Of a stretch of DNA of 64,000 nucleotides, positions 51,910 through 58,937 are shown in pieces. Both the position numbers and the translations under genes were made by a program. Numbering within the stretch: the first letter of the stretch is position 1; the number at the start of each line of letters is the position of its first letter. The stretch is from Geodermatophilus normandii. GTDB taxonomy: Bacteria > Actinomycetota > Actinomycetes > Mycobacteriales > Geodermatophilaceae. The stretch is from the NCBI RefSeq assembly GCF_003182485.1, contig NZ_QGTX01000001.1, positions 3,364,001 to 3,428,000 on the forward strand, written 5' to 3'. The notes below the pieces were generated by a model. That model had not been told where the DNA came from, did no database searches, and was given only the letters and a program-made list of their open reading frames with translations.

Positions 51910-52000
51910 GGCGCACCACGTGCGGTGTGCGCCGAGCACAAGCGTGCCGCACAGGTGGTGCAGCCGGGCCGATGTCGCGGAACCGCGGCGTCCCTAGCGT
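51910..52000 (+). promoter_or_regulatory. Inverted repeats and -10 before the dimethylformamidase genes
   Basis: GGCGCAC/GTGCGCC (51910-51916 and 51927-51933) and GCACCAC/GTGGTGC (51913-51919 and 51955-51961) overlap, which could give alternative pairings or nested operator sites. A -10-like TAGCGT lies at 51995-52000. The rest of the 201-base gap is featureless apart from GGAGAGCAG before the ATG at 52098. Confidence 0.4.
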
Positions 52001-52097
52001 GTGTGGCATCCCCTCCTGCCGCCGCGGCGCGCGACCGGCGTCGTGTGCCCGGCCGCGTCGTCCCCGCGGACGGCGCCCCCAGAAACGGAGAGCAGCG

Positions 52098-52496
52098 ATG
52101 CCCCTGTCCGATCCGACCGCGACGCGGGACAAGTCCGAGGACTGGCTGGCGGAGTTCCGCCGGCGGCGCGTCGAGGCCCTGCGGCCGCTGGTGACGCCGG
52201 AGCTGGTGGAGGCCCACCGGGCCAACCCGCGCGGCCCGCACAGCCACGAGCTGAACCTGGTCCTCAACTTCGTCCGCGGACCTGCCGAGCCCATGGACGG
52301 CAAGCCGTTCGTGCACCTGCGGGTTCCCTACACCGAGTACGGGCTGGCCCTCATGCAGGGCCGCGGCGAGCCGGTCGTGCACGTCGAGGGCGCCCCGTAC
52401 GCCAGCGAGACGGAGGCGGTGCACGCGGCCTTCCTGCAGCGGCTGGCCGCGCACGGGCTCGACGGCGCGCTGCGCGAGGAGGACGGCGATGTCTGA
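52098..52496 (+). CDS. dmfA1: N,N-dimethylformamidase small subunit
   Basis: 132 residues, the usual length of the small (alpha) subunit of dimethylformamidase. It is helical and basic in the middle (EDWLAEFRRRRVEALRPLVTPELVEAHR), followed by SHELNLVLNFVRGPAEPMDGKPFVHLRVPYTEYGLALMQG. It has no catalytic motif of its own and overlaps the large-subunit start by eight bases. Identity rests on length, position and the clear large-subunit neighbour. Confidence 0.82.
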   Translation: MPLSDPTATRDKSEDWLAEFRRRRVEALRPLVTPELVEAHRANPRGPHSHELNLVLNFVRGPAEPMDGKPFVHLRVPYTEYGLALMQGRGEPVVHVEGAPYASETEAVHAAFLQRLAAHGLDGALREEDGDV

Positions 52497-54807
52497 GCTG
52501 TTCATCCGCGGCTACTGCGACCGCCCCAGCGTCGCGCCGGGCGAGGTCGTCCGCTTCTACGTCAGCACCGACGAGCCGGCTCCCTTCACGGCGCGGCTGG
52601 TGCGCATCGGCTCCGCCGAGCAGCCGGCGGGGGACGACGCCCGGACCCGCGTCTCCGACGGGGAGCACGAGGACCACGTGACGTTCACGCCGGTCGGCTC
52701 GGACGTCGACGGTGAGCACGCCGGGCGTCCGCAGCGGACGCAGATCGGCGGGCACGTCGTCGTCCCCGACGAGCGCGGTTCCCTCGCCGGCACCGAGGGC
52801 CTGACCGTGCACGCCTTCGTGTGGGCCACGACGCCGCAGAAGAGCCAGGGGGTGGTGAGCCGCTGGGACGACGCCTCGGGCAGCGGCTGGGCGCTCACGC
52901 TCGAGGACGGCTTCCCGACCCTCACGGTCGCCGACGGCGCGGGCGGGCGGGCCGTCGTCCGCAGCGACCGGCGGCTGTTCCCCGAGGTCTTCTACTCGCT
53001 GCTCGCCGGGTTCGACCCCGGCTCCGGTGAGCTCTTCCTGGAGCAGCGGGTCAGGCTCACCCGGACCAACAGCCGGCTGGGTCTCGTGGTGCCGCTGGAC
53101 TCCGACGCCGACGCGACGGCCCGCGCCACGGTGACGGTCACCGAGCCCGCCGTCCCCGTGGTCCTCGCCGGCGTCACCGAGGAGGTCGCCGACGGGCGGA
53201 CCTGGGTCACCCGGCTGTTCAACGGCAAGCTGGACTCCCCGAAGGTGCTGCGCGGCGCGGTGCCGCGCGAGCAGCGGGACGCGCTGCACACCGGCGACGT
53301 GCCCGGCGCCGCCGAGCTGTTGGCGCACTGGGACTTCACCCGGCAGACCACCCCCGACGGCGTGGCCACCGACGACGTGACGGACGTGTCCGGCTCGGGC
53401 CTCGACGGCCGCTGCGTCAACCAGCCGGACCGGGCGATGACCGGGTGGAACTGGGACGGGCACGAGGAGAACTACCTGCACTGCCCGGAGCAGTACGGGG
53501 CCGTCTGGTTCCACGACGACTCGCTCGACGACTGCTCCTGGACCGACCCGCTGGAGCTGCGGGTGCCCGACGACCTGCGCAGCGGTGCCTACGCGCTGCT
53601 GGTGACCTCGGGTGGGCGCGAGGACCAGATCCCCTTCTTCGTGCTGCCCCCGCGCGGGACGGCGACCGCCCGCATCGCCGTCCTGGTCCCGACGCTGAGC
53701 TACCTGGCCTACGCCAACAGCCAGGACATGCAGAACGCGCCGACCGCGCAGGCGATCATGGGCGTGTTCACCAGCATCGAGGACCGTGATCTCGAGCTGC
53801 ACCGCGACCCGCGGTACGGGCTGTCGACGTACGACTACCACGCCGACGGCCGGGGCGTGCAGTACAGCTCGTGGCGCCGCCCGCTGCTGAGCATGCGGCC
53901 CCGGTACCGGCACGAGTTCGGCTCCCTGTGGCAGTTCCCGGCGGACATGCAGCTGCTCGGCTGGCTGGAGACCTCCGGGTTCGCGTACGACGTGATCACC
54001 GACCACGACCTGCACGCCGAGGGCGTGGAGCTGCTCCGCCGCTACAAGGTGGTGCTGACCGGCACGCACCCGGAGTACTACAGCGGGCCGATGATGGACG
54101 CCTGGGAGGACTACCTGGCCACCGGCGGCCGCGGCATGTACCTGGCCGGCAACGGCTTCATCTGGGTCACCTCGGTGCACCCCGACAAGCCCTGGATGAT
54201 CGAGGTCCGCAAGGGCGAGACCGGCACGCAGGCGTGGCGTGCCCGGCCCGGGGAGTACCACCACGAGTTCAGCCCGGAGCGCGGCGGCATCTGGCGGATG
54301 CGCGGGCGGGCGCCGCAGAAGACGTGGGGCACCGGCATGAGCTCGCACGGGCTCGACGTCTCCACCGGCTACGTGCAGCTGCCCGACGCCCGTGACCCGC
54401 GGGTCGCCTGGATCCTGGACGGCATCGGCCCCGACGAGGTGATCGGCGACTTCGGGCTGGTGAACGGCGGAGCGGCGGGCCTGGAGATGGACATCTACGA
54501 CCTGTCCCTGGGCACCCCGCCGCACGCGATGCTGCTGGGCAGCTCGCACGGGCACAGCGTCAACGCGGTGCTCGTGCCCGAGGAGCAGTTCTTCCCGCAC
54601 GCGGGGATGAACGGCATCGAGCACCCCCGGATCCGCGCGGACCTCGTCTACTTCACGACGCCGGAGGGGGGCGCCGTCTTCAGCGCCTCCTCGATGACGT
54701 GGTGCGGCAGCCTCCCCGTGCGCAACGGCGACAACAACGTCTCCCGCATGACGGCCAACGTCCTGCGCCGGTTCGCCGCCGACGGGCCGGTGGAGGAGCT
54801 GGTCTGA
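52489..54807 (+). CDS. dmfA2: N,N-dimethylformamidase large subunit
   Basis: 772 residues, close to the usual large-subunit size. An N-terminal beta region (ELFIRGYCDRPSVAPGEVVRFYVST) and a lectin-like LamG-type domain (about 100-240, TVHAFVWATTPQKSQGVVSRWDD) precede the catalytic domain. From the published Tyr-Tyr-Glu mononuclear iron site of Paracoccus DMFase as I recall it, the matching residues by spacing are Tyr405 or Tyr408 (LSYLAYANSQ), Tyr448 (STYDYHADGRG) and Glu529 (THPEYYSG). The enzyme hydrolyses dimethylformamide to dimethylamine and formate. The natural substrate here could be another N-substituted amide. Confidence 0.9.
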   Translation: MSELFIRGYCDRPSVAPGEVVRFYVSTDEPAPFTARLVRIGSAEQPAGDDARTRVSDGEHEDHVTFTPVGSDVDGEHAGRPQRTQIGGHVVVPDERGSLAGTEGLTVHAFVWATTPQKSQGVVSRWDDASGSGWALTLEDGFPTLTVADGAGGRAVVRSDRRLFPEVFYSLLAGFDPGSGELFLEQRVRLTRTNSRLGLVVPLDSDADATARATVTVTEPAVPVVLAGVTEEVADGRTWVTRLFNGKLDSPKVLRGAVPREQRDALHTGDVPGAAELLAHWDFTRQTTPDGVATDDVTDVSGSGLDGRCVNQPDRAMTGWNWDGHEENYLHCPEQYGAVWFHDDSLDDCSWTDPLELRVPDDLRSGAYALLVTSGGREDQIPFFVLPPRGTATARIAVLVPTLSYLAYANSQDMQNAPTAQAIMGVFTSIEDRDLELHRDPRYGLSTYDYHADGRGVQYSSWRRPLLSMRPRYRHEFGSLWQFPADMQLLGWLETSGFAYDVITDHDLHAEGVELLRRYKVVLTGTHPEYYSGPMMDAWEDYLATGGRGMYLAGNGFIWVTSVHPDKPWMIEVRKGETGTQAWRARPGEYHHEFSPERGGIWRMRGRAPQKTWGTGMSSHGLDVSTGYVQLPDARDPRVAWILDGIGPDEVIGDFGLVNGGAAGLEMDIYDLSLGTPPHAMLLGSSHGHSVNAVLVPEEQFFPHAGMNGIEHPRIRADLVYFTTPEGGAVFSASSMTWCGSLPVRNGDNNVSRMTANVLRRFAADGPVEELV

Positions 54808-54847
54808 CCGGGCCGCCGGCGCCCGGGCACGCACCCGGCGCCGGCGG

Positions 54848-56383
54848 TCAGTCGCCGGTGGCGTTCAGGGCGACCCAGAGCTCGGCGCGGACGCCGGGGG
54901 AGTCGAGGTCGCGCCCGAGCAGCTCCTCGGCCCGCCGGATGCGCTTGCGCAGCGTGTGCCGGTGCACGCCCAGGCGGGCCGCGGCCGGCTCCCACTGGCC
55001 GTGCGCGGCCAGCCAGACCCGCAGCGACTCGACCAGGTCGCCGGGTCCGGCCCGGTCGGCGGTGACCAGCGGCGCGAGGGCTGCCTCGGCGAAGGCGCCG
55101 GTGGCCGCCGGGTCCAGCAGCGCGGTCAGGCCCTGCCCGGCGAGGTCGGCGAAGGCGGTCACCGCCCGGCCGGACGCGCGGCCGTGCGCCGCCGCCTGGC
55201 GGGCCTGCCGCACGCCGTCGGCCAGCCGCGCCCACGGCACCGGCGGCGCGGTGCCCACCACGGCGCCGGGCACCCGGCCGGGCAGGTCGGCGAGCCGGTC
55301 GACGAGCGGGCCGCCGGCCGACACGAGGACGACGAGGGCGTCGTCGACCTCCGCGGCGAGCACGGGCTCGCGGGCGGACGACGCCGCGTCGGCCGCGACG
55401 TCGACGGCGGCGGCCCGCTGCTCCGCGCTGCCCAGCACGGCCAGTGCGAGCACCGGCTCGGCCGGCAGCCGCTCGCCGAGCGCCTCGACCACCGGGACGG
55501 CCGCGGCGGTCTGCCCGGCCAGCAGCAGTCGCAGGATCGCCGCGCGCAGCGCCGCGGTGCCGCTGTCGAGCGCCCGGGACTGCTCCAGCCGCAGCGTCAG
55601 GAGCAGCGCGGCGGCGTTCACCACGTGCCGGTCGCCCGGCGAGAAGGGCTCCGGCCGCCCGACCGCGAGGAGACCGCGCACCCGGGAGCCGGTGCCCAGC
55701 GACTGCAGCAGCACCGTCTCGCCGGGCTGGGTGAGCGCGGCGCCGGCCGGCGGGCGGGCGGTGCGCAGCCGGTCGACGGCGCCGGCCAGGGCGCCCGCCC
55801 GCGACCGCGCACCGGCCGGGGCGGCCTCCAGCGGGGTCCCGGCGGCGTCGAGCAGCAGCGCCCAGCCGCCGAGGTGCCGGGCCAGCCGGTCGATGACGGT
55901 CCCCGGGGCGCCCGGCCCGACCGCGGCGCGGGTGAGCTCCCGCTGGACGGTCGAGGTCCGGGTCACCGCCGCGTACTCCTCGGCGGCGAGCGCGCTCGAG
56001 ACCGTCCGCGACAGCGCGATGAACGGCGTCTGCCGGGGCACCTCGAGCACGGCCAGCCCGTGCTCGTCGGCCGCGGCCGGCAGGTCGGGCGGCACCTGCG
56101 CGTGGGTCAGCCCGGTGCCCAGGCCCAGCCCCACGACCCCGGCACCGGCCAGCCGGCGCACGTACTCCGCGGCCATCCCGGGGGTCAGCGCCAGGCCGGT
56201 GGTGAGCAGCAGTTCGCCGCCCTCCAGGAACGGCGTGGGGTCGGCCAGCTCGCTCACGTGCACCCAGGAGACCGCCCGGTCGACCGGCGCGCTGCGGGTG
56301 TGCAGGGTCAGCTCCAGCGACGCGGTCCCCAGCAGGGTCGCGACGGTCACCGGCACGGCGGGCCCCCTCGACGAAGTGGACAC
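54848..56383 (-). CDS. PucR family transcriptional regulator
   Basis: 511 residues from GTG 56383. The N-terminal PucR ligand domain has VSWVHVSELADPTPFLEGGELLLTTGLALTPG, and the following GVVGLGLGTGLTHAQVPPDLPAAADEHGLAVLEVPRQTPF is typical. The central GGDEF-like region is degenerate. The C-terminal HTH_30 reads PAAARLGVHRHTLRKRIRRAEELLGRDL. It is divergent from gabT, whose 115-base promoter gap it probably controls. Such PucR proteins commonly activate GABA and polyamine genes in actinobacteria. Confidence 0.88.
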   Translation of the reverse strand: MSTSSRGPAVPVTVATLLGTASLELTLHTRSAPVDRAVSWVHVSELADPTPFLEGGELLLTTGLALTPGMAAEYVRRLAGAGVVGLGLGTGLTHAQVPPDLPAAADEHGLAVLEVPRQTPFIALSRTVSSALAAEEYAAVTRTSTVQRELTRAAVGPGAPGTVIDRLARHLGGWALLLDAAGTPLEAAPAGARSRAGALAGAVDRLRTARPPAGAALTQPGETVLLQSLGTGSRVRGLLAVGRPEPFSPGDRHVVNAAALLLTLRLEQSRALDSGTAALRAAILRLLLAGQTAAAVPVVEALGERLPAEPVLALAVLGSAEQRAAAVDVAADAASSAREPVLAAEVDDALVVLVSAGGPLVDRLADLPGRVPGAVVGTAPPVPWARLADGVRQARQAAAHGRASGRAVTAFADLAGQGLTALLDPAATGAFAEAALAPLVTADRAGPGDLVESLRVWLAAHGQWEPAAARLGVHRHTLRKRIRRAEELLGRDLDSPGVRAELWVALNATGD

Positions 56384-56455
56384 CCGGACGTCCTCGGAGT
56401 GCCGATCCGGACGGTACCGGGAGAGACGTGCGCCACCCACCCTGGGAGGCGAGGA

Positions 56456-56475
56456 CCTCCCCGGACCGGGGGAGG
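56456..56475. promoter_or_regulatory. Hairpin in the PucR/gabT divergent region
   Basis: CCTCCCC (56456-56462) pairs with GGGGAGG (56469-56475) around a 6-base loop, 23 bases before the gabT ATG. It may be a regulator site or a leader stem. No clear -10/-35 pair was found. Confidence 0.3.
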
Positions 56476-56498
56476 CGGGCACCCGCGAGGAGACAGCG

Positions 56499-57854
56499 AT
56501 GACCGACCTGCTGACCGACCACGGCACCGTCGTCCAGGAGCGGCGGCTGGTCACCGAGATCCCCGGCCCCCGCTCCCGCGAGCTCGGCGCCCGCCGGTCG
56601 GCCGCGGTGACCTCGGCCGTGGGCAGCGTCCTGCCGGTCTACGTCGAGCGCGCCGCCGGCGGCGTGGTCGTCGACGTCGACGGCAACTCCTTCATCGACC
56701 TGGGCTCGGGGATCGCCGTCACCAGCGTCGGCCACGCCGCGCCCGAGGTCGTCGCCGCCGTCCAGGCGCAGGTCGCCGCCTTCACCCACACCTGTTTCAT
56801 GGTCGGGCCCTACGAGGGCTACGTCGCCGTCGCCGAGGAGCTCGACCGGCTGACCCCCGGCGACCACGAGAAGCGCTCGGCGCTGTTCACCTCCGGCGCC
56901 GAGGCCGTGGAGAACGCGGTCAAGGTGGCGCGGGTGGCCACCGGCCGCTCCGCCGTCGTCGTGTTCGACCACGCCTACCACGGCCGCACCAACCTCACGA
57001 TGGCCCTGACCGCGAAGAACATGCCCTACAAGCACGGCTTCGGGCCCTTCGCCGGTGAGGTCTACCGGGTGCCGATGTCCTATCCGTTCCGGGACGAGGC
57101 CGGGATGACCGGCGCGCAGGCCGCCGCGCGGGTCCTCGACCTCGTCGAGACGCAGATCGGCGCGTCGAACGTCGCCGCCGTCCTCATCGAGCCGATCCAG
57201 GGCGAGGGCGGCTTCGTCGTCCCGGCGCCGGGCTTCCTGCCGGCCCTGGCCGAGTGGTGCACGCGCTCGGGCGCGGTGTTCATCGCCGACGAGGTGCAGA
57301 CCGGCTTCTGCCGCACCGGGGACTGGTTCGCCGCCGAGCACGAGGGCGTCGTCCCGGACCTGGTCGCCACCGCCAAGGGCATCGCCGGCGGGCTGCCGCT
57401 CGCCGGGCTGACCGGTCGCGCCGAGCTCATGGACGCCGTGCACACCGGCGGGCTCGGTGGCACCTACGGCGGCAACCCGGTGGCCTGCGCCGCCGCGCTG
57501 GCCAGCATCCGCACCATGCGGGAGCTGGACCTCAACGCCGCCGCCCGCGCGATCGAGGCCACCATGCTGCCGCGGCTGCGCGCGCTGCAGGAGCGCAGTG
57601 GCGTGGTCGGTGACGTCCGCGGCCGCGGCGGCATGCTGGCCGTGGAGCTGGTGCGCCCGGGGACTCGCGAGCCCGACCCGGCCCTGACCACCGCGATCTC
57701 CAAGGCCTGCCACGCCGAGGGCGTCATCACCCTGACCGCCGGCACGCACGGCAACGTGCTGCGCTTCCTGCCCCCGCTGGTCATCGGGCAGGACCTGCTG
57801 GCCGAGGCGCTCGACGTCCTCGACGCCGCCTTCGACGCGCACGCGGGGGCGTGA
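56499..57854 (+). CDS. gabT: 4-aminobutyrate aminotransferase
   Basis: 451 residues from ATG 56499 with GAGGAGAC upstream. Class III aminotransferase motifs: FIDLGSGIAVTSVGHAAPEVV, LFTSGAEAVENAVKVAR, HAYHGRTNLTMALT, GAVFIADEVQTGFCRTGDWFAAEHEGVVPDLVATAKGIAGGLPLAG with the PLP Lys293. It transfers the amino group of GABA to 2-oxoglutarate, giving succinate semialdehyde. It completes the polyamine route that starts with agmatinase and amine oxidase nearby. It is divergent from PucR. Confidence 0.93.
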   Translation: MTDLLTDHGTVVQERRLVTEIPGPRSRELGARRSAAVTSAVGSVLPVYVERAAGGVVVDVDGNSFIDLGSGIAVTSVGHAAPEVVAAVQAQVAAFTHTCFMVGPYEGYVAVAEELDRLTPGDHEKRSALFTSGAEAVENAVKVARVATGRSAVVVFDHAYHGRTNLTMALTAKNMPYKHGFGPFAGEVYRVPMSYPFRDEAGMTGAQAAARVLDLVETQIGASNVAAVLIEPIQGEGGFVVPAPGFLPALAEWCTRSGAVFIADEVQTGFCRTGDWFAAEHEGVVPDLVATAKGIAGGLPLAGLTGRAELMDAVHTGGLGGTYGGNPVACAAALASIRTMRELDLNAAARAIEATMLPRLRALQERSGVVGDVRGRGGMLAVELVRPGTREPDPALTTAISKACHAEGVITLTAGTHGNVLRFLPPLVIGQDLLAEALDVLDAAFDAHAGA

Positions 57855-57959
57855 GCGCGCCGGCCGCTGCCCGCCGGCGTCGTGCCGGTCACCGCGTGGC
57901 GGCGGCCGGGCGCGCCGGCCCGTCGGCGCCGCCGGGTGAGCCTCCCCGCGAGGAGAGCG

Positions 57960-57997
57960 CCGGGCTCCCGGGTGGTCGTTACCATCCGGGAGCCCGG
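57960..57997 (+). terminator. Long hairpin between gabT and the Lrp gene
   Basis: CCGGGCTCCCGGGTGG (57960-57975) pairs with CCATCCGGGAGCCCGG (57982-57997) with one G-T pair and a 6-base loop. It sits 105 bases after gabT and 36 bases before the Lrp start, so it could be a terminator or an operator/attenuator for Lrp. Confidence 0.6.
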
Positions 57998-58033
57998 GGT
58001 CACCGGGCCGACACGACCGAGGCGGGAGGCAGG

Positions 58034-58525
58034 GTGAGCACCCGTCGGCAGGTGGTCCTCGACGACGTCTCGCGGGCGATCATCGAGCAGCTGCAGGAGG
58101 ACGGCCGCCGTCCCTACGCCCGCATCGCCGCGGCGGTGGGACTGTCGGAGGCCGCGGTGCGGCAGCGCGTGCAGCGGCTGCTCGACGCCGGGGTCATGCA
58201 GATCGTCGCGGTCACCGACCCCCTGCAGGTCGGCTTCTCCCGGCAGGCGATGGTGACCGTCCGGACCGAGGGTGACCCCCGCTCCGTCGGCGACGCGATC
58301 GCCGCCCTGCCCGAGGTCATCTACGTGGTGGTCACCGCGGGCCCGGCCGACCTCCTGGTGGAGGTGGTCGCCGAGGACGACGACCAGCTGCTGGGCACCG
58401 TGGCCCGGATCCGCGCCGTCGAGGGCGTCACGTCCACCGAGACCCACCTGTACCTGGGGCTGCGCAAGCAGACCTACGCCTGGGGGACCCGCCGTCCCGA
58501 GCTCCCGCCCGCCGCCGGCATCTGA
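58034..58525 (+). CDS. Lrp/AsnC family transcriptional regulator
   Basis: 163 residues from GTG 58034 with GGAGGCAG upstream. The N-terminal AsnC HTH reads VSRAIIEQLQEDGRRPYARIAAAVGLSEAAVRQRVQRLLDAGVMQIVAV. The C-terminal RAM ligand domain covers about residues 75-150 (AMVTVRTEGDPRSVGDAIAALPEVIYVVVTAGPADLLVEVVAEDD). Actinobacterial Lrp proteins at such loci sense amino acids or GABA-type metabolites and control polyamine genes. The last 52 bases overlap the end of a convergent small gene. Confidence 0.9.
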   Translation: MSTRRQVVLDDVSRAIIEQLQEDGRRPYARIAAAVGLSEAAVRQRVQRLLDAGVMQIVAVTDPLQVGFSRQAMVTVRTEGDPRSVGDAIAALPEVIYVVVTAGPADLLVEVVAEDDDQLLGTVARIRAVEGVTSTETHLYLGLRKQTYAWGTRRPELPPAAGI

Positions 58526-58698
58526 CCCGGCCGGCAGCGGACCGGCACGTCGGTCCCCACGGCCCAGCGCGTCAGGCCCAGCAGCACGCCGAGGCCGGCG
58601 AGGAGCAGCAGCACCCCCGGCGCCCAGGTCCCCGCGTCCGGAGCCGTCGGCCCGTCGTGCGCGTGCCCCGCAGGTGCCAGCAGGGCATGGGCGAGCAT
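58474..58698 (-). CDS. Small His-containing membrane protein, last gene of the amine oxidase operon
   Basis: 74 residues from ATG 58698, which shares one base with the previous stop (TGATG). A short N-terminal segment has closely spaced His (MLAHALLAPAGHAHDG), followed by one membrane helix (APGVLLLLAGLGVLLGLTRWAVG) and a polar tail. No family is recognised. The His cluster beside a membrane helix, downstream of a copper enzyme, suggests a metal link. The 3' end overlaps the Lrp gene. Confidence 0.5.
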   Translation of the reverse strand: MLAHALLAPAGHAHDGPTAPDAGTWAPGVLLLLAGLGVLLGLTRWAVGTDVPVRCRPGQMPAAGGSSGRRVPQA

Positions 58699-58937
58699 CA
58701 GCGCCGCCACCCCGACGTGCCCGCCCACGCCGCCGCCGACGGGCGGCGCCACAGGTGCACGGCGCAGCCCAGGCAGGCGGCCGCGAGCGCCAGGGAGACG
58801 GTGGCGCCTCCGCCGGGGACGGCCGGTCCGAGCAGCGGCAGGTGCAGCAGCGCGGACACCGTCGCCACCCCCGCCGCGGTGGCGGCCAGCAGCTGCGGCC
58901 CGCCGGAGCGGCCCGCAGCTGCCGGTCGCCCGTGCAT
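58698..58937 (-). CDS. Small membrane protein coupled to the copper amine oxidase
   Basis: 79 residues from ATG 58937, sharing one base with the amine oxidase stop (TGATG). Two hydrophobic helices: GGPQLLAATAAGVATVSALLHLPLLGPAV and GATVSLALAAACLGCAVHLW, the second with Cys-x2-Cys and His. No family is recognised. The tight coupling on both sides argues that it is a real gene. Confidence 0.55.
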   Translation of the reverse strand: MHGRPAAAGRSGGPQLLAATAAGVATVSALLHLPLLGPAVPGGGATVSLALAAACLGCAVHLWRRPSAAAWAGTSGWRR

